From Petunia secreta (taxonomy: Eukaryota; Streptophyta; Magnoliopsida; Solanales; Solanaceae), in the NCBI GenBank assembly GCA_029990175.1, contig JARKIP010000203.1:1-64000 (forward strand): 64,000 bases of DNA, given 5' to 3'. The translations under genes were made by a program, and so were the position numbers. Shown here in pieces: positions 33,919 through 45,543 of this stretch (positions within the stretch are counted from its first letter, which is position 1; the number at the start of each line of letters is the position of its first letter). The notes under the pieces were generated by a model. The model saw nothing but the letters and a program-made list of their open reading frames with translations. It was not told where the DNA came from and ran no database searches.

Positions 33919-35113
33919 AATTTAATTAATTGAACGGTTGGATTTATTTTTTTTTTTTTCTAAAAAAAGGAACTGTTGGAAGGAGCTTAAGCAACAAATT
34001 CAAGTGAGCTGTGTGTCTTCTTTTCTTCCCGTTTCACGTGTAGTATAGTTGCTGTAAGTTCTGCATCATTTTGTTATAGTATACTGTACTATTTGCTATA
34101 TTTTATAGCTATGCGTACAATTCGTGATACCAGTATATCTAAGTGGACCGTGAAAGAATTCAAAGAATTATATTTATAGATTTCTATTACCATTGCTTGA
34201 TGATAAATATTCAAGCAAAAGAGTGACACAGCGCTTCACCTTTGATTGAGCTCTATGTTACGCAAATTCAAATAACTAACCAGTGGATATGATACACGCA
34301 CAAAAGAAAAGGACATGCCCCATATATTTGCTATAGTTTGACTTATACAACATTTGGTAATACAACATTTGGGTAAGTTGTTTCCACCAAATGGACACAA
34401 GCATGCCCACCGCAGCAGTACTTCATTTAGTACTATACTAGAATTCATGCTGCCAACTGAGAAACGTGATGAGCAAAATCTCAAATCAGGTAAGCTGATG
34501 GTCTCATGATATTGGCAATTGGCAACACTGTAGAAGGAGATACTCTTGACATGTCTCCAACTCCATCATTAGTTGTGCTTAAGATTAGAGACCTTCTATG
34601 ACTATTCAACAACATACCGAGACCCTCACCAAGGTGGAGAAGTTGTTTCCGATAGACACTCGACTGAAGAAAAGCTATTCGAAAACATGTTTGAAAAACA
34701 AGAAAAACAAGATCAGCATTGCTCCAGAGCCCTTTCTACGCTACTCTTCTGATGATCTGACATTGACACAACATCAGCATATGTATTCCCAGTACTACCG
34801 GCTAACAGAGGTTTTACAGCAGCAGAATTAAATTGTTATGTGAATATAAAGCAAAAGTAGTTGAAAAGATCGACGCGCAGCTAATATGGTCCAATACTTG
34901 ACCAGGCAGATCAGAACTGAATGCAGTATGAAAGAGCTATAAGTAAACACCCCAGTTGCAACACAGAATAACTCCTAATACTCATGTTAATGATCCGGGA
35001 CAACTTGTTGCATGAGATCAATATACCTGGCTGGAAAACTAAGAGTAATTATCTCCATCCATACACACATGATTACATAGTCAAAATCACAAGAAATTAC
35101 AACTAGAACACAT
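33919..35113. other. Intergenic region and probable SmD1 3' UTR
   Basis: AT-rich with no gene seen. The part next to the SmD1 stop codon (about 34850-35113) probably holds its 3' UTR and polyadenylation region on the minus strand. One isolated ttggcaattggcaaca (34513-34528) resembles the palindromic core at 16830-18640. Confidence 0.4.
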
Positions 35114-38100
35114 TTAGCGGCCTCGACCACGTCCACGTCCACGCCCACGCCCACGACCACGCCCCAAAGGTTTTCCTGAAGGAGGATTTGCTAGTTAAAG
35201 GTATGTAATAACAAAATAAGCATAGAATATCCCGTGGAGCAATAAAAGATGATTAAGGCTTTCAAAGCATGAGATTATTATAATCATACCGGCAGTTGGC
35301 TTCTTAGGCTTCACCCTAGGTGTTTCTTCCACCAGCAGAGTCTCAAGATTCAAGCTGTCAGGGAGGATATAATACCGGATGTTGTTGCCCCTCACGCTCA
35401 AGTGATCCAATGTCACTGGATTCTTACCTTTTAATGTGAGTTTGACAGCTTTCAGGTGTGTGTTCATGCTGACATCGACACCTGCAAAATTTAAAAGTAC
35501 CTTCAGAACCTCTCACTCTCAGCCATCAACGTATCTGAAGAAGAAGTACAAATCGAATTACCAAAGTATCTGCTGTCTTTAGCTAATTTTTTATAAGGCA
35601 AGATTTTTATTAATGAGCAGTATCAAGGAACTACTGCACCATCCACTGTCCTTTAGCTAATACCAAGTGACGACCAGATCTAGTAATATAGATGAACAGC
35701 CATACACGCCACATGGCAAAGAAAAGGTGAAGTAATCTACATATCGGGTAAGAACTAAGAAAGCATGAAGGTAGGCAACAAGTTATTTAGACAGCAGCAG
35801 AGAGTTCTCTACTACAGATACAGTCCTTGTCCCAAGTGCTGGTATTACAGCCTGGTTTCATTGAATTTATGCAACCAAAGGGAACCTCAACATTACACAA
35901 ATCACAAATGTGGACCGGATAGATTCTTATAGCAGATTAGAAGCTGACTCAAGAAAAAACAACATTCCTTAAGGATCTTAAGACAGCCAAAGAACCATAC
36001 TCAGCCGAAGATTACTATCATTTCTGATAACCAAAACCATGAGGGGGCCAGTAGCATTTAGTTCTAACTTACTATCATAAGTTAGAATAAGCTGAAAAGA
36101 TCCTTGTACTAACCAAACTCAAAGGATAAGATGACCTGGCCGTTCCAATTTGAATCGACTATAGTCTTACTATTACTTAAATCATCCAGACTTATTAAGA
36201 CCCTCTTTTTCCTATTTAGTCCCCTTCATAGGGTATCGTGATCCTTCCTTTATTTAAAATCAGACAATTCATTGAGGATAAACCTAGATGGTGTCAAAAC
36301 TATGTAAAATGTGGATTTATAACCTATCTTCCTTCTCTATCAAAAATTCAGATGGAACAGGAAAGAATTTTTGTACTCCCACATCCTGCTGCATTTACAG
36401 TATAACCTTATGTTCCCTTCTCTCTGTATATTGTCCAAAAAGGACATTGTCCTGTTGTCTCCAAGACTATGTTTATTCCCTCAGAAAAATAAGTTTGTTT
36501 CCACCAATGTTCTTAGAAGCACTTATTAATAAGATACCACCGACAGTCCTTATCCTCCCTGCTCTCTTTTCACATACAAAACCAATTCACCAAAATTCTC
36601 CTGCTATACTATCAGCTGTAAAATTGCACCCCGTGCTGCACACCAGGTGAATAGAACAGCTTATCTCTAGCACCTTGGTGCTCTATATTCCTTTCATGCT
36701 TCTGCATATTACCCCCTTCAGCTAATATCATATTAGTAGGAGTTCAGGGTGAAACATCCTAATCCCCTAAAAAGTCCAAACCACCCTATCCTCCTTTCTC
36801 TTATATTGAATTTAACCCCACGCTCATAATTGCTATTTTCACTCTTGGACATAGGCTTTCACGGCTCTAAAACGGATCACCAATCGCCAAATCCTCTAGT
36901 TAATCCCTCATTTCAGAAGATACATTTTCGTGTGGGCAGTGCTTCTTCATCGCACCCAATGGCTTTAATATTTTGAATCCCTCTACATGTGCCGAGAGAA
37001 CAGTTTTTTTTTTTTTTAATTAAAGTAGAGAGAGTGATTGCTGAGGAAGAGGAATGGTAGAGTTCACTTTGGAGAGAGCATGAATGGCCTTTAAAAATGT
37101 TGGTGAATTTTGAACACACGTTAAACTGACGTAATGCTCCCGATTCCATGAAAGAGTAAATGGCATTGGGGTCCCAAATGCTTTCTACAATGTTGGTAGA
37201 GTCTCTAATCTCTTAGACGCTGATTTGATAACTTTCCTGAACTTTTGATTCATCTACGCTGATCTTCCTTACTATCATATTCTAAAGATAATCAATCATT
37301 GACAGTGTGCCCTTAGTGGTTTAAAGTTACAAGTGCATGTGAATAACACATATCTTCTAGTGTCATCCAAACATCCTTTAACGTCGAGCAGCCCACTACC
37401 TGTGTGAGAACCCCTACCTGTAAGCTTGACAGTAGCTAACTCAACAAGAGTTGGTCTGGTTTCTTTCATAGCAAAAGTTCTAGATTGACCACAACGTATC
37501 CTTGGTGCACAAACTATCAGCTGCACGTATGTGAATAAAGCAACTTTCTGACTCCTTGGTGCTCTATATTGCCTTTCACGTTTCTGCATGATGCCCCTTC
37601 AATTAGTTTCATAGTAAGGGTTCATGATGAAACATCCTAATCCCTACTAAGTCAAAACCACCCTATCGTCATTTCCCTTATGTTGAATGTAACAACCCAG
37701 TCCACTATTCATATTACCCGTTCTGACATGAGCCTCATGGTTATAAAACCTGCAACAAAGATTTGAACTTGCTCTTTAAATAACAAACATCCCTTGTGCT
37801 CACCAACATGGGATTTTCCTAAGATGCTACGTATACTATCCCCTCATCCTCGTTTGTCCCATCATTGCCTAAGTTGCATGTGGATCAGTCTAATATTATA
37901 TTTAGCAACCTAATCCACTAGTGATTCTTTTAATCAGTTGTAGCATCCTAATCTGCTAATGCTACTGTCCTTCTTAAGCCTAGACCTGTGTGGCTTTAAA
38001 ACACGTCACTAGCGTCTTCCTCAAATGCTCAACATCTCTATGAGTCTATGTATTACACCAATGTGAGATTTTCCACTATATGTTGATCCTTGGCATTGCT

Positions 38101-39764
38101 AGGGCCACTTGCAATGAATCCCACAAAGGCACACCCCTACCCCAACAAAAAAGTGACTCCAAATTTGGGAAGAAGAGACAATTTGAATAAGAAATTTCCG
38201 ATTAGACTAAGCCAAGGGAAAAAGAATTTGTATGACTGCCATTTGGATCAGGTAATATAGCTACCACGTCTGACAAAATAGCGATTTCTAGTCCAAATTT
38301 GTTCCATTCTTTACATTAAGGTTGGGTCCTAGTTCTCTGCTACTACTGAAAGAAGTGACAAGCACTTGAATAGCAAAAACAACACGCTGACAGCAACAAT
38401 GTACAATATCAAATACAACGAAAAGTATTCTTTTACTAATATCACAACCTGCCTACGACTAGTACCCTTTCGCATCCACTTATTAAGCTCACAGATTGAC
38501 ATACTTCAGCTCATCGTCCGATTGGTAAACGACGGATTCTAGAAGACTCCTAGTACATGGCGGGAATGCATCGTATGGCCTCTTTTTAGGCCACTATTTA
38601 ATTTATATTCTCGTCAATACAATCGGCTGAATTTCACCCTCAAAATTAGTTGGATGAATAGCTCACTGGGGAAATGAGGACAAACTTTCCATAGTGGCCT
38701 CAGAAAAGGTTTCGTGCAAATGACCCGCACAAGAAAATTTTATATTTTCTGATAATTAATGCTCATTCGCTGTACCTACCCGAACAATAACTTCCAGGAT
38801 TCTACAAGGAGTAGACAACTTCTCGATTTTGATTTCCGAGGTTTAAGGAAGAATAGCTTAGCCAAGGTTCGTAAGCAGTGAGGATTACCGTTGATCGATG
38901 CATAGTATTAACACCTATGGTTTATATGTATCATCAGTTCCATACTCGAGCACTTCGTTATATAAAAAACAGAAGATTGTATTGAGCATGCTGCTTATAT
39001 TATGGGATGAATTTGCATGAATTTAATTTCTTGTACTCAGGAAGATTTAGATCCATATACTATTCCGGGAATACAAGCAACTTGTGCACATTTAGAACAA
39101 TAGGGTGATTAGCAGTAAGCTGTAGTCCACATGGTAAAACTAGAAGTTTCTAGAACCAAATAACATTGAACTTGTCAATATTGCAAGGCTGGTGGGAGTA
39201 GCAAGTACCCGTGGAACTAGTCGAGATGCTCGCAAGCTGGTCCAGACGTCACGGTAATCAAAAAAAATATCACATATAATGTGACAACACCAATCCGAAT
39301 CATGAGATAATGATCCACTGACAGGCACAAAATCGTTATTTAACTTAAAATACTTAAAGTTGCTAGAGAGCATTACTACATTCACAAGTTTGTATATAAT
39401 AAGCATAGTTTGCAGTCGTTGCAACATATTAATTCAACTAAAATACTTATAATTTCAAAGAATAGTCAGGGTATACAAATCGCATCCAACAAAACATTGC
39501 AAGCAGTACATTAGCATAAAAAATTTAAAAACGACCATGTTTTTAAGCTGAATCGAGGTACAGAGAGAAATAAAGAGAGACCTGTGATAGTTCCATGAAC
39601 AACGGTGCCGTTCTTGAGCTCAATCGAGACGGTCTCGTTGTTCAGCTTCATCAAAAATCTGCAAAACCACAAGTAAAAAGTTAAAACCCAAAACAAATTT
39701 AACAGAAAAAACTAAGTTAATGGGACAAATTGTGAAGATTGGTAATGTACCTGACGAGCTTCAT
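35114..39764 (-). CDS. SmD1: Small nuclear ribonucleoprotein SmD1, four exons
   Basis: SmD1 is one of the seven Sm proteins that form the ring on U1, U2, U4 and U5 snRNAs in the nucleus, and is needed for pre-mRNA splicing. Exons (minus): 39764-39751, 39658-39582, 35481-35290 and 35175-35114, giving 345 nt and 114 residues. All introns are GT...AG (92, 4100 and 114 bp). The protein starts MKLVRFLMKLNNETVSIELK (Sm1 motif) and continues with NGTVVHGTITG and VDVSMNTHLKAVKLTLK. The Sm2 motif follows (LSVRGNNIRYYILPDSL). It ends in an RG tail of eight Arg alternating with Gly, the usual site of symmetric arginine dimethylation. Length and motifs match the family, and no break is seen. The unusually long intron 2 may explain why simple ORF reading misses the gene. 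Confidence 0.95.
36667..37750. repeat. Diverged ~170-bp direct repeat inside SmD1 intron 2
   Basis: The segment near 36667-36830 (starting ttggtgctctatattcc, with gaaacatcctaatcccc and aaaccaccctatcctcc) recurs near 37556-37720 (ttggtgctctatattgcc, gaaacatcctaatccc, aaccaccctatcgtc). The copies are clearly related but diverged. No coding function or mobile element signature was established. Confidence 0.6.
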
Positions 39765-39960
39765 AGTTGCTGAGGGAAAAAATTAAACGCTAGGGTTTTA
39801 GCAGAGCAAATTGTCTCTTTCCAATTTGTGGGTTTTAGGGCAAAAAGGGGTTTAGATTTTACGGAAACAATTATTTCCCCCGTCTCCACGACGTCGGTTG
39901 AAACTTTTCCCAACCCAATGGGCCCTCAGGTGAATAAGAAGGCCCAAATAGTTTCCTATA
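39765..39960 (-). promoter_or_regulatory. SmD1 5' region with telo-box and site II motifs
   Basis: On the minus strand a telo-box AAACCCTA lies at 39798-39791, about 30 bp before the ATG. TGGGCC/GGCCCA (site II) motifs lie at 39919-39924 and 39941-39946. This pair of motifs is typical of promoters of translation and RNA-processing genes that are active in dividing cells. Their use here is inferred. Confidence 0.6.
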
Positions 39961-40038
39961 GTAAGAATTTAGTTCGGCGGCCAGTTTTTCCTTCCCCCTT
40001 TAGACTTTAGCCAGTAAGGTTTTCTTTTTCTTTTTTTC

Positions 40039-40639
40039 GGCAAAAATAGCTTATTTCGGGTATTTTCCCTACTCGCCAATTGAACAAGCTCTCTCTATGC
40101 TTAGGCATAGGCATCAGTTTCCCGAGGCATTGGAAATCCAGACCGGCTCAGAGAATCACTGTCGCTATTTAGCCCTTCGTTCCGCCAACAAAGAAGTCAT
40201 CCTTGACGATTTCCCATTCCTTCCCTGCCGAGCCGCCTCTCTTCGCCATTCGATGCTTCTGCCAGGTATCTTGAAGTTGAAGCTACCTATGTCTAACTTC
40301 AAACCTGAGTTTGAAATTATTATTATGCCCACATTTGAAGTTAGAAGCTACTATGCGCAACTTCAAACCCTGCTTATGCCTAACTTCAGACATAAAGGTT
40401 TAAAGTTGAACTTCAGGTTGAAAACTACCTATGCCTAACTTCAGACCTTGAAGGTTAGAAGTTGAACTTCAGGTTGAAAATTATTTATGTCTAATTTCAG
40501 ACCTTCAAGTTTGAAGTTAAGAGTAGAAGGTGTGAAGTTGTGATACAAACTTTTGAAGTTTAAATTAGTGTTAAACCTAAATAATTTTAAAAAATTTGCT
40601 AGAATGTAAATGGTGCACCAAAAATAAGCTATTTGTGTA
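40039..40639. mobile_element. Candidate MITE next to the SmD1 promoter
   Basis: The ends form an imperfect inverted repeat: CAAAAATAGCTTATTTCGGG at the left and, reverse-complemented, CACAAATAGCTTATTTTTGG at the right. The interior (40265-40520) carries repeated 'aagttgaacttcaggttgaaa' and 'tatgcctaacttcagacctt' blocks in direct and inverted order, which could fold into long hairpins. No target duplication was confirmed. Confidence 0.5.
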
Positions 40640-41511
40640 CTTCCCCCAAAATAACATGGTATAAACATTTATAAGCACTTTAGAAAAAACTATAGTTGTT
40701 GATTGTATAATATATTTATTTTTAATGTTAAGTGTACATTTTTGTGTATATATATTTTATGTAAACTGACTAGAAAATATAAATAATAAATTTGATCAAC
40801 TATTATGTAAAGATCCTAAGTTCAAATTGGTTTTGTGCTTTGGTTACCCATGTGTAACATGTGATTTAATTTTTAATGACATTTAAAAATTACTCGCAAG
40901 TATAGTCATCTACTTTTAGATCATCAGGACTAAAGTTGAATAACCATGTTGTGACGTTCATGCAACTTAAATTTTTGGTATAAAAACAAATCAAATTTAG
41001 ATAAAAAAAAGTGTGAAGTTGGACTCAATTTCGAACCAAATAAAAATCATTTGAGTTGAAATTGAACAAAAAAGAGAAAAAGAAAGAAAAAGTAGCAAAT
41101 CTCACCTTTAAACCAAAAGGGCTTAAATTGGATTAAACTTTCACCTCAGTGGCCCAAGGTTAGGCAAAAAGCCAGCCTTTACAAAGATTCGGCATAAGTA
41201 GTTGATATTGTAAGGGAGCGAAGTGACTATTTGTGTACTTGGCGCCCATGCATAGGACAATGGCTATCAAGATTTATGATTGGGGATTCTTTGGATAGCC
41301 ATATTTGGAAACCATCAACCATTTTTGGAGAAAGATTAACGAGGAATTACATCCTTTTGGCTAACGTGGCCTCTTGCAATAAGAAAAATCAGAAGTACAT
41401 TTGTTGTCTTTGGTAAATTTGACATAAAATTCGTTTGAATAGTTATTACTACAACTTGTAAAATTCATTTCGGTAGTTAGTAATAGACCAATAAGAAATA
41501 GGACACATCTG
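40640..41511. other. AT-rich intergenic DNA, no gene seen
   Basis: No recognisable frame or repeat. Confidence 0.4.
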
Positions 41512-42500
41512 TTAGGGGCGGCAATAGGGCAAGGCAGGGACGGGGCGGGCAGGGAAAGGGCAAATGGGGCGGGGCGGAGTAGGATAGGGCATGTGAAATA
41601 TGGAAAAGTTTTAAAAGCAGATGGGGCAAGGATAGATCCGAAAATAGTTTGGAATCTATTGTAGTTCTGAAGCCCAATTCCAATTTTAGCCCCAAATCTA
41701 ATGCTCTATATTTTTGTGACATAACATACCATCAATATAATAGTCTAGGATTATAATAAGCAAAACCTTTTTAAGTCAAATTGCTTCATTAGATCTCGTG
41801 AGTAGCCATTCAAGTAGTAAATATTAGAATATGATTCTATTCTATTAGTGGTAGCAAATGGGCGGGTTGGATCGGATTTGAATGGATTGAGAAAAATGGG
41901 TTGGGTTGTATCCCAACCATATTAGTATAAGTAAAAAATGGGTTGGTTAAAATATGGGTAAACCATGGTTTGGGTAAAAAAATAGGTTGAGTATAAAATG
42001 GTCCTAACCAAATTTAATCCCCTGAAGCAAAACATTTACTGAAGTTTATTTTTGCAACAAAATACTAAATTATTACACATTATATTCAAGCATTCCATTC
42101 ATGTAAAAATTTATGCAGATAGGTTTTGTTTACTAGGAAAAGTATTATGTCGCATGAAGGACTTTAATAATAAGTAAAAATCTTATAAGACACAGCAAAA
42201 AGTTCCTTCGCCAAAGGATATAAATTGATATGTCAACATAAAGTGACCATCTACACTAGTTGTACTTAAAACAAGATAAAAATAATTGATATAATTATTG
42301 AAAAATCAGTCAGACGTATTCCGAAATGGTAATATTACAACCACAATAACCACTCAACCATCATCACACCAACTGTCTCAATAATGCGGAGACAAGCTAT
42401 CCAATTTGAGACAACATTTTTCACATAACCAACTAAACCAAGTTGTAGCTGTTCCTGGAAGCTGGTATGACTTGTTTGAGCTGGATACCGTTTAATAACC

Positions 42501-42590
42501 ATAGTTGCCTGCATAAACAGAACCATAGTCTGCAGCTGGTGCATGGCCCGCACGACTAGTGGCACTAGATGGTGGAGTGTACACAGGACC
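42501..42590 (-). pseudogene. Possible captured host exon in hAT
   Basis: On the minus strand a splice acceptor (ttcttattctcag) is followed by an open frame reading GPVYTPPSSATSRAGHAPAA, then DYGSVYAGNYGY and a TAA. Gly/Tyr/Ser-rich C-termini of this kind are common in plant RNA-binding proteins, but the gene was not identified. It lies outside the transposase, toward the end of the hAT element that lacks coding DNA. Capture of a host gene end is one explanation. The match of an acceptor to a clean C-terminus could also be chance. Confidence 0.35.
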
Positions 42591-43764
42591 CTGAGAATAA
42601 GAAATGGAATTCTGCACCATAAAGAATAAGGGTCGTCAGAATAACTTCCATATTAAGCCATCCCGACAGTAAGACAAAATTTCAGAGATAATCGAGTTTT
42701 TCAGTCTTTCATTGCTCCCATAAGTATTGTGCATTGCAAATAAGATCTCTCCTAGAGAACCAACATTTTTCACAAGGTGTTGATTTAAAAAAAGGAAGAA
42801 AAACAGAAACTAATAAAAGTTGAAAAAGAACCAAGGAAAAGAACTGAACCTGGAAGAAATCTAAACTACCAGGCAACACATAAGGGAGAAACTGGAACAA
42901 ACCTTACTCTTTTTAACAACCTGAACCACCCTTTAAATCACTGAAAAGCCAGAAACAATCCTACTATCTTCAGCATTTATCCCTTTCCATATCATACTCT
43001 AAATGCTATAATTAAGATATAACAACTAGGGAACATCCCCCTAAGCTTCAAGAACATCCTACAGTCAACAAAGAACAAATCACAGATCCCAATGATACTA
43101 GACATGAGAGAAAGCTAAATTCCCTCTTACTTATTTACTTAAGCAGAACCAAAAAAAGAAAGAAAAGAAAGAAGGCAGGAATCAACATTTTTTTGCATAC
43201 CATACTTCAACAACATAACAGGGGACAAGAAACTACACATTTCACTAGCAGAACTATAGAGAATTGAACTAAATCTGGAGACTTGCACTAGAGAATATTA
43301 GGAATTTTGAGGAGGAAATTCAGACCATTGACTAAGAACAAAGCAACCATCACTAAGAACATTTCTAAAACACTTACCTGGACACCATCTCTGAGCTTTA
43401 GAAAAGGGCTAAGAACTGAGAGGAACAAGCAACTATTACGGTAAACCACGTCCAGGATCTTAGGAAAGGGGAAGCTGGATCCTGACATACCAGTAGGTAT
43501 CAGAGGATATTGCTAGCTCCAGGTCCAGATATCTCCCTTCGAGATCGCCAGCATCAGTACTGTGTCACTTAAGTTATATAGGAATTCCTGAGCCCAAGAG
43601 TGTGGATACCCCACATGAAATTCGCGATGAGGGTCCTAAACCTGCTCTATCCCACGTTGAGATTTTATAAAAAGGTGGGCTTGGGACCTTCTCCGCACTT
43701 ACAGGTAAGCATTTCAAGTAGATAAGATCATAAAAGAAGAAATGGGAAGGAGTACTGCCATTAT

Positions 43765-43905
43765 GCGTTCACGACCCAATTTTCGGGGCCGTGATGGCAC
43801 CTAAGTGTTACATCCTTAGGCGAACCACGAATAAAACTGACTCATAATGATAATTTAGATAGAAATATTTCAATAAAATGTAGGTGTATACATCCACCCG
43901 AAATA
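43765..43905 (+). repeat. Short LTR-like scrap (TCACGACCC type)
   Basis: It reads ttcacgacccaattttcggg then gccgtgatggcacctaagtg. This is like the terminal motif of a widespread Solanaceae gypsy LTR group, also seen in reverse at 52110-52153. Only a fragment is present. Confidence 0.4.
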
Positions 43906-43948
43906 CAGTGTCAATAAAGCATCTACGAATTTTGACATTCGCTATATA

Positions 43949-44396
43949 TATAACACCCCAGCTAAGGGTCAAGTGTCTCACATCGGCATAACACAGGAGA
44001 GATGCTGGGTATATAAGTTAACTGGCCTTAGACCCTAGTGACGCGTTTTAAAGCCGTGCGGGCCTAGGCCCAAAGCGGACAGTATCACTTGCGGGCTTCG
44101 GCTGTTACAGATGGTATCAGAGCCACTTCGTGTCAGCCTTGTCGATGTGGGTCAAAGTTCAGGGCTGAGTCTGGGCGAATCCCGGTACGCGGGGCAAACC
44201 TCAGCGAGGACGCTGAGTCCATAAGAGGGGGTGTATGTAACACCCCAGCTAAGGGTCAAGTGTCCCACATCGGCATAACACATGAGAGATGCTGGGTATA
44301 TAAGTTAACTGGCCTTAGACCCTAGTGACGCGTTTTAAAGCCGTGCGGGCCTAGGCCCAAAGCGGACAGTATCACTTACGGGCTTGGGCTGTTACA
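43949..44396 (+). mobile_element. TRIM element (448 bp) with two 161-bp LTRs
   Basis: LTR1 at 43949-44109 and LTR2 at 44236-44396 are nearly identical, starting TGTAACACCCC (TATAAC in LTR1) and ending GGCTGTTACA. Directly after LTR1 is a PBS complementary to initiator Met-tRNA, TGGTATCAGAGCCAC (44112-44126). Before LTR2 is the purine run AAGAGGGGGTG. The internal region of 126 bp has no coding capacity. This is the full layout of a terminal-repeat retrotransposon in miniature. A clean 5-bp target duplication could not be shown, as both flanks are simple TA-rich. Confidence 0.9.
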
Positions 44397-44475
44397 TATG
44401 CGCTATTATTTTAATCCAAAAGTCAATCATTCCCAGCTTTGATATGAAGGTATGGGGAGATCAAAAGGGAGTATG

Positions 44476-44763
44476 TTAGTAAAATAGAGGGCTCTCACGG
44501 GGGTGTAGTCCATAGTGCGGGAATAAAAGTTGCATACTTCTAGAATCTATCAACCACGACCATAGTAGAACCATACCCTTCGGACAATAGTAGTGCCGTA
44601 ATGAAGTCCATCGTGACACTATCCCATGGTCGCTCCGCCATTGGTAGAGGTTCCAAAAGTCCACCGGGCTCCTTGTTCTCCACTTTGTCTTGTTGGCAAA
44701 TAAGACAAGTCCGCACGTAGCCTTCGATCTCGTCTCTCATTTGCGGCCAATAATATGCCGACT
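44476..44763 (-). pseudogene. Ty3/gypsy integrase fragment
   Basis: The minus frame reads QMRDEIEGYVRTCLICQQDK, then LEPLPMAERPWDSVTMDFI and MVVVDRF. This matches the integrase zinc-finger end (CLICQ) and the start of the core (MDF) of a chromoviral gypsy element. It is a short fragment with a disturbed frame (LLLSEGY where the family has a short Pro/Arg segment). No LTR of this element is visible nearby. Confidence 0.75.
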
Positions 44764-45543
44764 CGGTTTACATAAGTATTCACTTTCGAGAGAAGTTGAC
44801 AAGAGTATGGAAAGTGCCAAACATTGGGAACTACCCGGGGAGGTTCAAGAATGAATTGCGATGAATTTTTACTATGTATATTTATGCGTGTAAAAAAGAT
44901 CGAGTTGAAATGGAAAGAAAAATGGACTCAACCTCTCAACGAAAGAGAGACGCAGGTCAGCATTTCTAATTCGTGAATTTATAATGATCGTCGTGTTCTG
45001 CATGCTGGATCTTCTACTATTCTATGTTCTTCCCGAAAGATTGAAAGATGCATCAAGCAAAATAAAAATAAAAAATATTGCAAGTCTAGCTTGCTTGTAA
45101 GGAAGACAGTCCATCAATCAAGAGAAACATGATCGAACCAACAATTAAATCAAGCAACAAAAGTGGTCATCTTCGATTATTGGGTCATTCTCAAGAGGTC
45201 AAGGAGATACTAGTCATACCAGAAAGAAATGCATCAAACCCGATGACATGTAGGCCTTAATTAATAGTTTTAAATTGATTTAAGTACAACATTCCCCAAC
45301 AAAATAGGACTTTCTATTTCTGTGTTCCAATGAAAATTATAGGTAGACTTCAACCATCATAAAACAGATTTCTACATTTTTTCATGACTTGCATTAAAGA
45401 AACAGACAAACACTAATTACTGCCCCCAAGATTCAAAAATCTCAAAATTGCCAATAATGTAAAGCGTCTTAATGCAAAAAGCATTGCTATATTCCCTCTC
45501 AATGTCTAATTATAGGCGTTTTAACAACGCAAAAGTATGAGTA

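Noticed and set aside
36288..37589. Frames of 78-120 codons inside the SmD1 region
   Set aside because: They lie in intron 2 of SmD1, have no recognisable domain and overlap the diverged direct repeat.
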